DNA of 19,644 nucleotides, taken from the NCBI GenBank assembly GCA_050049355.1, contig JASFWK010000031.1, positions 1 to 19,644 of the forward strand, read 5' to 3'. Positions 1-7,492 of this stretch are shown piece by piece. The position numbers and the translations under genes are program-made. Every line of letters begins with the position of its first letter. Position 1 is the first letter of the stretch. Origin of the DNA: JASFWK01 sp050049355. Lineage in GTDB: Bacteria; Chloroflexota; Anaerolineae; B4-G1; DUEL01. The notes under the pieces were generated by a model that made no database searches, was not told the DNA's origin, and saw only the letters and a program-made list of their open reading frames with translations.

Positions 1-128
1 CTCTCCCCAGTCAGCCAGCCCGGGAGGACAGGGGCCAGCCTCGCCCATCCGATGGCTATCTCGCCTTCGGCCTAATGGCCGTCGGCCTCGTCGGGTTGCT
101 CATCTACGGTCTCTTCCGACAGAAATGA
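1..128 (+). CDS. C-terminal end of a membrane-anchored protein (5' truncated)
   Basis: Reading from base 3, an open frame runs in from the left edge and stops with TGA at 126-128. About 41 residues are visible: a polar, Pro/Arg-rich stretch, then one hydrophobic helix (FGLMAVGLVGLLIYGLF), then a short basic tail RQK. That is the architecture of a single-pass C-terminal anchor on an extracytoplasmic protein. Its stop overlaps the start of the ECF S component (ATGA), so the two are almost certainly translated together. By context it could be an extracellular substrate-capture or processing protein for the transporter. The visible part is too short to assign a family. Confidence 0.7.
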   Translation, partial: LPSQPAREDRGQPRPSDGYLAFGLMAVGLVGLLIYGLFRQK

Positions 129-982
129 ACGTGCGGCAGCTTGTCAGCGAGCTCATCTACGTCCTGGGCGCAGCCCTCGGCGTTCTTGCCTTTGTCCATC
201 CCTTCCTTGCACACGCGCAGTCCGGCGGCCCCGTGGGGCTCGCGGGTCAAAACGCGCCGCTGTTGACCACGTTGCTTGTGGGGCTCTCGCTGGTGGCACT
301 GCTGATTGAGCTCCAGGGGCAGGTGATCAGTGCTAAGACGGTTGCCATGCTGGGGGTGCTCGTTGCCATCGCCAGCGTGCTGCGCTTCATAGAAGTTGTC
401 GTTCCGATGCCAGGCGGGTTCTCACCCATCTTCGTCCCCGTCATCCTCGCTGGCTACGTCTTCGGGGGACGCTTCGGCTTTTTGATGGGAGCCTTCACCC
501 TGCTTGTCTCTGGTCTGATCACCGGCGGCGTGGGTCCCTGGCTTCCTTACCAGATGTTCGCCGCAGGCTGGGCGGGCTTGACTGCTGGCTGGCTTCCTTA
601 TATTGCGGGTCAAATCTCTCGCCTGGTGGCGCGCGACCTGGGTGTCAGGCATCGCGCAGCACGCCTGCGGCGGTCGTCAACCGTCGCTCTCCTTCTACTC
701 TCCGCCTTTGGCTTCGTGTGGGGCCTCCTCTACGGCGCCATCATGAACATCTACTTCTGGCCTTTCGCTGTGGGGTCGGCTGGACAGCTCTGGGAGCCCG
801 GACTGAGCCTGGGCCGGTCGATCGCCCGCTATGCGGCGTTCTACGTGGTGACGTCGTTGGGATGGGACCTGCTCCGGGCGGTCGGCAACGTCGTGCTGAT
901 CCTGATATTGGGCGCGCCTGTGGTGCGGGCGCTTACGCGCTTCCGTCGCCGCTTCCAGTTTGAGGTGCATTCCCATGCTTGA
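125..982 (+). CDS. ECF transporter S component (substrate-binding membrane subunit)
   Basis: A 285-residue polytopic membrane protein. Two N-terminal hydrophobic segments (about residues 8-30 and 48-66) precede a conserved-looking core of about five helices. The core includes the stretch FSPIFVPVILAGYVFG and the Gly-rich segment LITGGVGPWLPYQMF (about residues 135-150), typical of the S subunits of energy-coupling-factor importers. S subunits bind a vitamin or metal in the membrane and dock on EcfT/EcfA. Immediate linkage to ecfT and a fused EcfA gene supports the call. The start has no good Shine-Dalgarno but overlaps the upstream stop (ATGA), suggesting translational coupling. Substrate is not readable from the sequence. 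A cobalamin-type substrate is a guess from what I recall of similar clusters. No riboswitch is visible, as its likely position is off the left edge. Confidence 0.85.
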   Translation: MNVRQLVSELIYVLGAALGVLAFVHPFLAHAQSGGPVGLAGQNAPLLTTLLVGLSLVALLIELQGQVISAKTVAMLGVLVAIASVLRFIEVVVPMPGGFSPIFVPVILAGYVFGGRFGFLMGAFTLLVSGLITGGVGPWLPYQMFAAGWAGLTAGWLPYIAGQISRLVARDLGVRHRAARLRRSSTVALLLLSAFGFVWGLLYGAIMNIYFWPFAVGSAGQLWEPGLSLGRSIARYAAFYVVTSLGWDLLRAVGNVVLILILGAPVVRALTRFRRRFQFEVHSHA

Positions 983-1991
983 CGTGCGTGCTTGGCTTCT
1001 CTGGGCTGTCACTCTGCTGGTGATCGCATCGTCCTCTCGCAACCCGCTCTACCTCGTCCTCCTTCTGCTGATTGCTCTGGTGACGGACGCCATCTGCGTA
1101 TCCGAGGACGAGCGGGGGGGAGGTGCATCGCTGCTGCTCTTTGCAGGTGCTGCGATTCCCTTAGCGGCCCTGTTCAATGGCCTGACGGCCCACGCGGGTG
1201 AGACGGTGCTCTTTCGGCTACCAGACTGGCTGCCGCTGCTGGGCGGGCCGATCACTCTGGAGGCACTTGTCTTCGGGGCAATGAACGGTCTCGCGCTGAC
1301 GGCTATCTTCGCGAGTTTCGCCGTCTTCAATCGGGTGACGTGGGTGCGCGATCTGATGCGACTCACACCGCGTGCCTTCCACGAGGCCGGAGTTGTGCTC
1401 TCCATCGCCCTAACCTTCATCCCGCAGACAACCCGGAGCCTCTCGCGCATCCGCGAGGCTCAGGCGGTGCGAGGGCACCGCGTGCGCGGTCTGCGCGATT
1501 GGGTCCCCATCGTGGTACCGCTGCTGGTGAGCGGATTGGAACGTTCCATGCGGTTGGCTGAGGCGATGGTCGCCAGGGGCTACGGAGCTCTCTCTGGCCG
1601 GCCCCAGCCGCTGCGCCTGCGCGGGGCGCTGGTGCTGGGGCTGCTGGCGCTGCTGGGAGGCTGGCTGGGGTGGCTGTACCTGCCGGTTTGGCGCGGTGTC
1701 GCCCTTGGGCTGCTGGCTGGGGGTGGGGGACTCATCTTGGGGGTACTCTATCTGGCTGGCCGTTCCGCACCTCACACCTCCTACCGGAAACGGCGGTGGA
1801 CTGCTCGGGAGGCCCTCGTCTTGCTGGGGTGTGGGCTGAGCCTGACCGTGGTGTCCCTGGCGGGGCGGGGGACACTTGCCTATGTGCCCTACCCGAGCCT
1901 GACTCCCCCCGCCTTCGATCCGGTGGTCGGATTGGGGTTGCTGGGGTTGCTCATGCCGGTGGCTGCGATTGGTGGAGCCCAGCTGAGGTAA
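975..1991 (+). CDS. ecfT: ECF transporter transmembrane coupling protein EcfT
   Basis: A 338-residue membrane protein of the EcfT/CbiQ family, which links the S subunit to the ATPases. Hydrophobic segments lie near residues 5-40, 50-68, 95-118 and about 215-265. The cytoplasmic coupling region carries the two Ala-Arg-Gly signatures that contact EcfA: AVRG at residues 164-167 and ARG at 200-202. ATG at 975 is preferred over the TTG at 960 because GAGGTG (962-967) sits 7 bases upstream of it. The ORF overlaps the stop of the S-component gene (980-982). The C-terminus has extra hydrophobic segments, making it longer than a minimal EcfT of about 260 residues. ecfA begins 47 bases downstream. Confidence 0.9.
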   Translation: MLDVRAWLLWAVTLLVIASSSRNPLYLVLLLLIALVTDAICVSEDERGGGASLLLFAGAAIPLAALFNGLTAHAGETVLFRLPDWLPLLGGPITLEALVFGAMNGLALTAIFASFAVFNRVTWVRDLMRLTPRAFHEAGVVLSIALTFIPQTTRSLSRIREAQAVRGHRVRGLRDWVPIVVPLLVSGLERSMRLAEAMVARGYGALSGRPQPLRLRGALVLGLLALLGGWLGWLYLPVWRGVALGLLAGGGGLILGVLYLAGRSAPHTSYRKRRWTAREALVLLGCGLSLTVVSLAGRGTLAYVPYPSLTPPAFDPVVGLGLLGLLMPVAAIGGAQLR

Positions 1992-2038
1992 AGCGATCGG
2001 GTTCGGTCTCTGTCCATTACAGTCTAGTGTCCAAGTCG

Positions 2039-3664
2039 ATGATCTGTATCGAGAATCTCACTTACACATATCCCGACTCCTCTGCCTCGGCGTTGTCCGA
2101 CGTGACACTGCAAATCGAGGAGGGGGAGTTCGTGTTGGTCAGCGGACCATCGGGCGCGGGCAAGTCGACCCTGCTGCGCTGCCTCAATGGGCTGGTTCCC
2201 CACTTCACGGGGGGCACGATGACTGGCAGCGTCACCGTCGCTGGCCGCGACCCGGTCGCCGACGGACCTCAGGTACTCAGCCGCATCGTGGGCTTCGTGT
2301 TTCAGGATCCTGAGGCGCAGTTCGTGGTGGACCGGGTGGAGGATGAGATCGCCTTTGCGCTGGAGAACTGTGCGGTGCCGCTGGCGGAGATGCGCTCTCG
2401 CGTGGGGGAGATGCTTGGTCTGCTGGATCTTACCCCACTCCGTGACCGTCCGCTGGAGACACTGTCGGGTGGGGAGAAGCAGCGCGTAGCGATCGCCACG
2501 GCGCTTGCCCTTCGTCCACGCGTCCTGGTGCTCGATGAACCGACCTCGCAGCTTGACCCTCAGTCAGCCGGGGAGTTGCTGAGTGCTCTGGTGCGCCTCA
2601 ATCGCAAGCTGGGACTGACGATCGTCCTGGCGGAACACCGATTGGAGCGTATCCTACCGCACGCCAGCCGCGTGATCTACCTGCCCGGTCCAGACCGGCC
2701 GCTGCTGAGCGGGCCGCCGCGAGAGGTCCTTCATCGGGTAGATCTCGCACCGCCGCTGATCACGTTGGGCAAGGCGATGGAGTGGGATCCACTTCCGCTC
2801 ACGGTGGAGGAGGGGCGATCGTTTGTGGGGGAAGCGCTTTCAGATTCCCGGTTTCAGGGTCGAAGGTCAAGCGCGAGGATTGAGGCCTCGAAGGAAGCCG
2901 TTCTCCGGATCGAGAAACTCTCCTTTGCCTACGACGGAATACCTGTCCTTCGCGACATCTCTCTCACCGTTGGTGAAGGGGAGCTGGTTGTGCTGATGGG
3001 CCGCAACGGAGCTGGCAAGACCACGCTGCTGAAGTGCATTGTTGGATTGCTGAGGCCCCGGCGTGGGATGATCGCGCTGGCCGGGGAATCGCTCATCGAC
3101 AGAGAGACAGTCGAGATTTGCCGCAGCGTTGGCTATCTGCCCCAGGAACCAAGCTCTTTGCTCTTTGCTGACACCGTCGCGGAGGAACTGAGGGTGACGC
3201 TGCGGAACCACGGCCTGCTAGGTAGCCCCCCGATGGAGGAGGCCGACCTGTTGGATCGACTCGGATTGACTGGCCTGGCGACCTTCTACCCGCGCGACCT
3301 GAGCGTCGGTGAGCGGCAGCGAGTGGCGCTGGCCGCAGTGACCGTGACCCGTCCTCGGCTCCTGCTCCTTGACGAGCCCACTCGGGGCATGGACTATCAA
3401 GCTAAGCGGGAGATGGTGCGTCTTCTCCAGGAATGGCAAGTGGACGGAACCGGAGTGCTGCTGGTGACCCAGGACGTCGAGTTCGCCGCGCGAGCGGCTG
3501 ACCGGGTTGTCGTGCTCGGTGAAGGTGAAGTCGTCGCCGAGGGAGCGCCGGGCCAGGTGTTGACTTCCTCAGCGCAGTTCGCCCCTCAAATGGCCCGGCT
3601 CTTTCCGCACACGGACTGGGTCACGGTTGATGATGCGCTGTCCGCACTCCGCAGGCCAGGGTGA
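2039..3664 (+). CDS. ecfA: Fused two-domain ECF transporter ATPase (EcfA1-EcfA2)
   Basis: A 541-residue protein with two complete ABC ATPase domains that power the ECF importer, equivalent to EcfA1 plus EcfA2 on one chain. Domain 1: Walker A GPSGAGKS (36-43), Q-loop FQDPEAQ (88-94), signature LSGGEKQ (142-148), Walker B VLVLDEP (162-168), H-loop His200. Domain 2: Walker A GRNGAGKT (321-328), Q-loop LPQEP (367-371), signature LSVGERQ (421-427), Walker B LLLLDEP (441-447). In domain 2 the position of the switch histidine holds Gln478 (VTQDVEF; codon CAG at 3470-3472). The linker is about residues 245-288. The frame is open back to 1670, but that part overlaps ecfT. ATG 2039 begins exactly where the ABC fold does; GTG 2027 is an alternative, and neither has a good Shine-Dalgarno. 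Confidence 0.93.
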   Translation: MICIENLTYTYPDSSASALSDVTLQIEEGEFVLVSGPSGAGKSTLLRCLNGLVPHFTGGTMTGSVTVAGRDPVADGPQVLSRIVGFVFQDPEAQFVVDRVEDEIAFALENCAVPLAEMRSRVGEMLGLLDLTPLRDRPLETLSGGEKQRVAIATALALRPRVLVLDEPTSQLDPQSAGELLSALVRLNRKLGLTIVLAEHRLERILPHASRVIYLPGPDRPLLSGPPREVLHRVDLAPPLITLGKAMEWDPLPLTVEEGRSFVGEALSDSRFQGRRSSARIEASKEAVLRIEKLSFAYDGIPVLRDISLTVGEGELVVLMGRNGAGKTTLLKCIVGLLRPRRGMIALAGESLIDRETVEICRSVGYLPQEPSSLLFADTVAEELRVTLRNHGLLGSPPMEEADLLDRLGLTGLATFYPRDLSVGERQRVALAAVTVTRPRLLLLDEPTRGMDYQAKREMVRLLQEWQVDGTGVLLVTQDVEFAARAADRVVVLGEGEVVAEGAPGQVLTSSAQFAPQMARLFPHTDWVTVDDALSALRRPG

Positions 3665-3860
3665 TCTAGTGGTTCTGATCCTGACGGCGTGCAAAGGTGA
3701 TAGATCATTCGGCGAGCCACCAGTCCTGTGAAGGCCTCTGACCGTTTCCCCATACACCTTTCCTGAGGGCGTCGGCTCCTATCCGGCGCACCTTCACATC
3801 CCCAAGCACGCCCAGGCGACCGCCATGTGGGCTCCAAGGTTTCTCTAGGCTTCTCTTTTC

Positions 3861-3887
3861 TTCACTCTGACCCTTCAGCTGTACAAT
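3861..3887 (+). promoter_or_regulatory. Weak candidate promoter for the secreted CTPGYW protein gene
   Basis: TACAAT at 3882-3887 resembles a sigma-70 -10 box. The best upstream match is TTCACT at 3861-3866, with a short 15-base spacer, so the -35 is doubtful. It lies about 70 bases before the start codon. Confidence 0.35.
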
Positions 3888-3946
3888 CTAAGTGGGACGC
3901 GGTATCTGCTGCGCATCGACTCGTCCTATGGTTTGCGCGTGGCGAC

Positions 3947-3954
3947 AAGGAGGT
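3947..3954 (+). promoter_or_regulatory. Strong Shine-Dalgarno (AAGGAGGT)
   Basis: AAGGAGGT is a full match to the anti-SD consensus, 5 bases before ATG 3960. It fixes the start of the secreted protein and suggests high translation. Confidence 0.85.
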
Positions 3955-3959
3955 AGATC

Positions 3960-4730
3960 ATGAGGAGAAGAGTACTGCTTGGGGGTGTTGTGCTCTTGCT
4001 GTTGGTTGCTCTCTTGCAGGTGGGCACGGTGGGCGCGATAGACAATGGGGGCCAACCATATGTCTGGCTGAAGACGCTTGACTGCACCGAGATCTGCATT
4101 GCGCTCATGAACAACATGTCCTCGGATCCGCTCATCACGACCGTCACACTGTACGTCGACGGTGATTCAGTGTGGCAGATGGACTTCGAGGTCCCAGGCG
4201 GGTGGGTTGGAGGAGGCTGCTTCACGTGGGCTGACGACGGTGACACCTTGACGTTCGATCTTGGGTATGACGTTCACAACGTCAAGGTGGAAGCAACGGG
4301 CGCAGGCTATGATGAGGGTACAGTCGGCCCGTGCGCGGAGCCGCCAACCCCGACTCCTACTCCCACGCCGCCGCCGCCAACCCCGACTCCCACGCCTACG
4401 CCGCCCCCGCCGGGTGACGAAGGCTGCACTCCTGGCTACTGGAGGAACCATCTGGAGGCTTGGTCCCCAACCGGCTACAGCCCAGGCGATGACTTTGACA
4501 CCGTTTTCGGCGTCGATCTGTTCACCCGTGACATCACGCTGGAAGAAGCTGTGAACCTCGGGGGTGGCGGAGTTCGTAAGCTAGCTCGACACGGCGCGGC
4601 CGCCCTGCTGGGCGCTGCTCATCCAGGTGTAGCCTTCCCGCTCACCGTGGCCGAGGTGATCGCAGCCGTACAGGCTGGTGACGCGGACACACTGGTGGAC
4701 GCAAACGAGCTAGGCTGCCCGCTGGACTGA
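3960..4730 (+). CDS. Secreted protein with Pro-Thr linker and C-terminal CTPGYW domain, function unknown
   Basis: A 256-residue exported protein. Residues 1-26 form a signal peptide (MRRR, a long Leu/Val core, VGA cleavage site). Residues 27-125 are a probable beta-rich domain with four Cys (42, 46, 87, 125) that may pair. Residues 128-151 are a Pro-Thr linker made of two similar blocks. Residues 152-256 hold a recurring C-terminal module: CTPGYWRNHLEAW near residues 156-168, TGYSPGDDFDTVFG (171-184), and HGAAALLGAAHPG...FPLTVAEVI with a terminal ELGCPLD. I recall this module from secreted proteins of several phyla, but know no function for it. The perfect SD and the strong downstream terminator indicate a single-gene, well-expressed unit. 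No C-terminal sorting motif is seen. Confidence 0.85.
   Translation: MRRRVLLGGVVLLLLVALLQVGTVGAIDNGGQPYVWLKTLDCTEICIALMNNMSSDPLITTVTLYVDGDSVWQMDFEVPGGWVGGGCFTWADDGDTLTFDLGYDVHNVKVEATGAGYDEGTVGPCAEPPTPTPTPTPPPPTPTPTPTPPPPGDEGCTPGYWRNHLEAWSPTGYSPGDDFDTVFGVDLFTRDITLEEAVNLGGGGVRKLARHGAAALLGAAHPGVAFPLTVAEVIAAVQAGDADTLVDANELGCPLD
4341..4411 (+). repeat. Low-complexity Pro-Thr coding repeat
   Basis: C-rich stretch encoding the interdomain linker of the secreted protein. A 17-base direct repeat, CCGCCAACCCCGACTCC, occurs twice inside it, so the linker probably grew by in-frame duplication. Confidence 0.75.
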
Positions 4731-4784
4731 CTGTAGTATCGCTGGAAGATAGCCGTTCGCGCAGCACAACCGCGCATAAGGCAG

Positions 4785-4813
4785 ACCGGGGCGCTCATTG
4801 CGCCCCGGTTCTT
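4785..4813 (+). terminator. Rho-independent terminator after the secreted CTPGYW protein gene
   Basis: A perfect 10-base-pair stem, ACCGGGGCGC (4785-4794) against GCGCCCCGGT (4800-4809), with loop TCATT, followed by TCTTT. It lies 54 bases after the stop codon. Confidence 0.85.
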
Positions 4814-4969
4814 TACTTGCGCCGCAGCTCCTTCCGCCTACTGTCGGGAAGCCCTTCTCCCCTTTAGTAACCGCGCATCTTTCGGCGCCGGGACGCGGAG
4901 AGCGCAGAGGAGGAAGGGGTGGCATACTCGGTGCGTCGATGTAGGGAGTTACCCGTCCCCTCGCCTCGC

Positions 4970-4998
4970 TTGTCCCCCCTCCCAACTTGATGTATACT
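4970..4998 (+). promoter_or_regulatory. Sigma-70-type promoter of dnaN
   Basis: TTGTCC (4970-4975) and TATACT (4993-4998) are separated by exactly 17 bases, with TG directly before the -10. The predicted transcript would begin near 5005, leaving a leader of about 35 bases to ATG 5039. Confidence 0.7.
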
Positions 4999-5038
4999 CA
5001 GCTTCGGACAGAAGTTCGCTCTGTTAGGAGGACCGCCG

Positions 5039-6172
5039 ATGAGGGTTTCCTGTCTGCAAGAGAACCTCGCCAAGGGCTTGAGTATCGTCGGGAGGGCAGC
5101 CTCACCCCGTTCCACCCTCCCCATTCTCAGCCACATTCTCCTGGCCACCGATGGGGGGCGGCTGCGGCTCTCTGCGACCAACCTGGAGATAGGCATCAAC
5201 TGCTGGGTTGGAGCGCGGGTGGAGGAGGAAGGAGCTATCACTGTGCCTGCTCGCACGCTCACCGACCTGGTGAGCGCGTTCCCACCTGAGCAGGTCGATA
5301 TGGAGGGGCTGACGCGCACGATGACCCTCAACCTCCGCTGCGGCCGGAGCGAGGCCAACATAAAGGGCATGGACGCGGTGGAGTTCCCGCCAGTCCCCGT
5401 GCCGGAAGGGGAGGGCAGGATCCAGTTGGACCCGGAGGTGCTCAGCAGCGCCATCAACCAGGTGGCCTTCGCCGCAGCCACTGACGAGGCTCGCCCGATC
5501 CTCACCGGCGTGCTGGTCAGCTTCGAGGGTGAGCAGATGACCATGGCCGCTGCTGACGGTTACCGCCTCTCGGTGCGCTCCTCCTCCCTGCCGCAACCGA
5601 TCACCGAGCCGCTGAGCATCATAGTCCCCGCGCGGGCTGTGAAGGAGTTGGCTCGCGTCAGCGCAGAACAGGAGGAGCCTGTCTACGCCACGGTTACCCC
5701 TGATCACAATCGCGTTCTCTTTCAGTTGACGAACGTGGTTCTCGTCTCCCAGTTGATCCCTGGCACCTTCCCAGACTACGAACAGATCATCCCGAGTGAC
5801 CGGAGAACCCGCACCGTCGTCAGTACCTTTGACCTGCTGAAAGCGTGCCGGACGGCTCAGATTTTCGCCCGCGAGGGAGCCTACATTGTCCAACTACACG
5901 TCCATCCGGGTTCGGAATTGGAGCCTGGTCGCCTGGTGGTCTCTGCTACCTCCGCTGAGACTGGCGATGACGTGAGCGAACTGGACGCAACGGTCGAGGG
6001 GGAATCGGTTGAGATTGCTTTCAATGTTAGGTACATGATCGATGTCCTGTCGGTGATCGAAGCGCCTCAGGTGTCGTTGGATACGACTTCTTCCTCCAGC
6101 CCCGGCGTGATCCAGCCGGTTGGGGAGGAGGACTTCATTCATGTCATAATGCCGATGCACTTGGGGCAGTAG
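5039..6172 (+). CDS. dnaN: DNA polymerase III beta subunit (sliding clamp)
   Basis: A 377-residue protein of the usual clamp length. The clamp is a ring dimer that encircles DNA and tethers the replicative polymerase and repair factors. Family features are the N-terminus MRVSCLQENLAKGLSIVGRA, the first-domain end (FPPVP), the middle-domain segment ATDEARPILTGVLVSF and the C-terminus IHVIMPMHLGQ, which matches the conserved xxVIMPMRL end of clamps. Three repeated clamp folds of about 125 residues fit the length. AGGAGG at 5026-5031, 7 bases before ATG 5039, sets the start. dnaA and recF are not in the window, so the gene is outside the classical origin cluster. The own promoter and the terminator before it make it first in its transcript. 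Confidence 0.97.
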   Translation: MRVSCLQENLAKGLSIVGRAASPRSTLPILSHILLATDGGRLRLSATNLEIGINCWVGARVEEEGAITVPARTLTDLVSAFPPEQVDMEGLTRTMTLNLRCGRSEANIKGMDAVEFPPVPVPEGEGRIQLDPEVLSSAINQVAFAAATDEARPILTGVLVSFEGEQMTMAAADGYRLSVRSSSLPQPITEPLSIIVPARAVKELARVSAEQEEPVYATVTPDHNRVLFQLTNVVLVSQLIPGTFPDYEQIIPSDRRTRTVVSTFDLLKACRTAQIFAREGAYIVQLHVHPGSELEPGRLVVSATSAETGDDVSELDATVEGESVEIAFNVRYMIDVLSVIEAPQVSLDTTSSSSPGVIQPVGEEDFIHVIMPMHLGQ

Positions 6173-6244
6173 GTGGGGGAGCGGATCCGGTACGGCGTCG
6201 CTCTCGCTGGCATATCACCGTGGTAATTGGGAGGAAGACAGAAG

Positions 6245-6496
6245 ATGCGGAAGACAGTAGGTTTCCTGGCCGGGATGATCTGCGGCGTGGTGGTCGGCAG
6301 CGTGGCGGGGCTGCTCCTGGCCCCCTTCGCTGGCCCCGAACTGCAGTCGAGAGTTCGCAGCCGTGTGCAAGACCTACTTGAGGAGGGCAGGCTGGCCGCA
6401 GCAGCCAAGCGGGCCGAGTTGGAGACGCAGTTGGAGGCCTTTAGCCACGGCGAACCTGTGGTGCTTCAGCAGTCATCTGGATCCCCGGAGGGCTGA
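6245..6496 (+). CDS. Small YtxH-like membrane protein
   Basis: An 83-residue protein. Residues 4-29 form a Gly-rich membrane helix (VGFLAGMICGVVVGSVAGLLLAP). The 'LLAPFAGPELQSRVRSRV' region after it, followed by a charged amphipathic helix, is characteristic of the YtxH / gas-vesicle-like small protein family, whose role is mostly unknown. ATG 6245 is preferred to TTG 6227: GGGAGG (6229-6234) lies 10 bases before it and would lie within the coding sequence if TTG were used. It starts 72 bases after dnaN and no terminator intervenes, so it may be read through from the dnaN promoter. Confidence 0.75.
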   Translation: MRKTVGFLAGMICGVVVGSVAGLLLAPFAGPELQSRVRSRVQDLLEEGRLAAAAKRAELETQLEAFSHGEPVVLQQSSGSPEG

Positions 6497-6519
6497 GAAG
6501 GCCTCCGGATACAGTATCT

Positions 6520-7344
6520 ATGTCCGAGCGCGTCGTTCCGCTGAACCGCGATCGCCTGTCTGTGCTGATCGCGGTCATACTCTTGCTCAGTGTCCTCTTT
6601 CGCTTCTTCCAGTTTCCTGAGATCCCGTGGCGGGTAGAGGTCTTGGGATCCCCCCTCGAGATTTGGTTTACCGGAACCTTCCTGCTCGTGGTGCTGACGG
6701 TCGCCCTGGTGGTGACTGGCACGCGCTTTGTGATCTACGCTCACCCGGCCGTTCCGCACCATCTCCCGCGCCCCTCCTACCTCTCCTGGGTCCTGCCGGG
6801 CTTGTTGGCTGGTCTTGCAAGCTACATGGTTCACCTCACACCTACCCTTCGGCTGTGGAGCGTGGGAGTGGTGTTGATGGGGTTTCTCATCAGCCTGGCT
6901 GTCGCGGCTGAGTTCATCACTCTCTCCACCGAGGATCCACGCTACACCCGTGCGCGGCTAGCGCTCAACCTTCTCGCCTATCTGCTCGCCTTTGTCCTCT
7001 TCTACATCGTGTACCGGCTCCGCGCCCGCAGTCTTATCACTGCTACAATGATGACGCTCTCGTCCTTTCTAGTGGCGCTGGACCTGTTGAGCGTGGCCGA
7101 CGTCGGGGTAGGGCGGGTGGCTATCTATGCCGGTGTGGTTGGGCTGACGGTGGGGGAATTCACCTGGGCCCTCAACTATTGGCGGATGAGTAACTGGATA
7201 GCTGCCTTCTGCATCCTGCTTGTCTTCTATGTCGCCTCAGGGATCGCGCACCAGCACCTGTTGAAGCGTCTCACCACACGGGTGTTGGCGGAGTTCGCCC
7301 TGGTGACTGTCTTCGCTCTGTCTGTCCTCTTTCTCGCCTCTTAG
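6520..7344 (+). CDS. Polytopic membrane protein, DUF5656-like, function unknown
   Basis: A 274-residue protein with about eight predicted membrane helices, at roughly residues 13-27, 46-66, 87-104, 111-133, 145-164, 172-190, 196-216, 222-243 and 254-272 (one or two of these may be re-entrant). Short basic loops separate them, and no catalytic motif or signal peptide is visible. From memory it resembles the DUF5656 family of Chloroflexota, with no known function. That match is recalled, not computed. It starts 23 bases after the YtxH-like gene, so the two are likely co-transcribed. The start is ATG 6520; the upstream Shine-Dalgarno is poor. Confidence 0.7.
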   Translation: MSERVVPLNRDRLSVLIAVILLLSVLFRFFQFPEIPWRVEVLGSPLEIWFTGTFLLVVLTVALVVTGTRFVIYAHPAVPHHLPRPSYLSWVLPGLLAGLASYMVHLTPTLRLWSVGVVLMGFLISLAVAAEFITLSTEDPRYTRARLALNLLAYLLAFVLFYIVYRLRARSLITATMMTLSSFLVALDLLSVADVGVGRVAIYAGVVGLTVGEFTWALNYWRMSNWIAAFCILLVFYVASGIAHQHLLKRLTTRVLAEFALVTVFALSVLFLAS

Positions 7345-7367
7345 TCCTGAGCCAAGAGCAGAGGCTG

Positions 7368-7396
7368 TTGACAGTTCCCGGTTTCTCGTCTAGAAT
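7368..7396 (+). promoter_or_regulatory. Strong sigma-70-type promoter of the EF-G-like gene
   Basis: A perfect TTGACA (7368-7373), a 17-base spacer, and TAGAAT (7391-7396). Transcription would begin near 7403, about 90 bases before ATG 7493. This rules out the GTG at 7400 as a start codon. Confidence 0.85.
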
Positions 7397-7492
7397 ACGG
7401 TGGCCTGGCACCAGTGGGTCCGACCTGCCCAGGACCTGATTGTAGCGGACCCGAGAACGCATCGAAGCACTCTGCGAGGAGGCACAACCTCT

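Larger units (their letters stand above)
3665..3959. other. Intergenic region between ecfA and the secreted CTPGYW protein
   Basis: About 295 bases with no convincing gene. No strong terminator hairpin with a T-tract follows ecfA. A pyrimidine-rich stretch lies at about 3838-3870. A weak promoter and a strong ribosome-binding site for the next gene are in the right part. An open frame on plus starting at 3827 runs into the next gene in another phase and looks spurious. Confidence 0.5.
4731..5038. other. Intergenic region before dnaN
   Basis: About 308 bases. The left part holds the terminator of the preceding gene, and the right end holds the dnaN promoter and Shine-Dalgarno. Between 4820 and 4965 I see no gene, RNA or clear repeat. 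Confidence 0.6.

Noticed and set aside
1670..2038. Open frame extending the EcfA fusion about 123 codons upstream
   Set aside because: It overlaps ecfT in another phase, gives a Trp/Gly/Arg-rich non-family sequence, and the ABC fold begins exactly at ATG 2039.
3827..4081. Small plus-strand open frame overlapping the start of the secreted protein
   Set aside because: No homology signal, other phase than the gene with the perfect Shine-Dalgarno.
4820..4965. Possible RNA gene or riboswitch in the gap before dnaN
   Set aside because: No tRNA arms, conserved riboswitch core or stable long hairpin seen.
5102..5893. 263-codon open frame on minus, opposite dnaN
   Set aside because: Opposite a certain gene; no signature or ribosome-binding site.
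7400..7492. GTG start for the EF-G-like protein, 31 codons earlier
   Set aside because: The GTG lies at about the predicted transcription start, has no Shine-Dalgarno, and the added residues are not EF-G-like; ATG 7493 has AGGAGG upstream.
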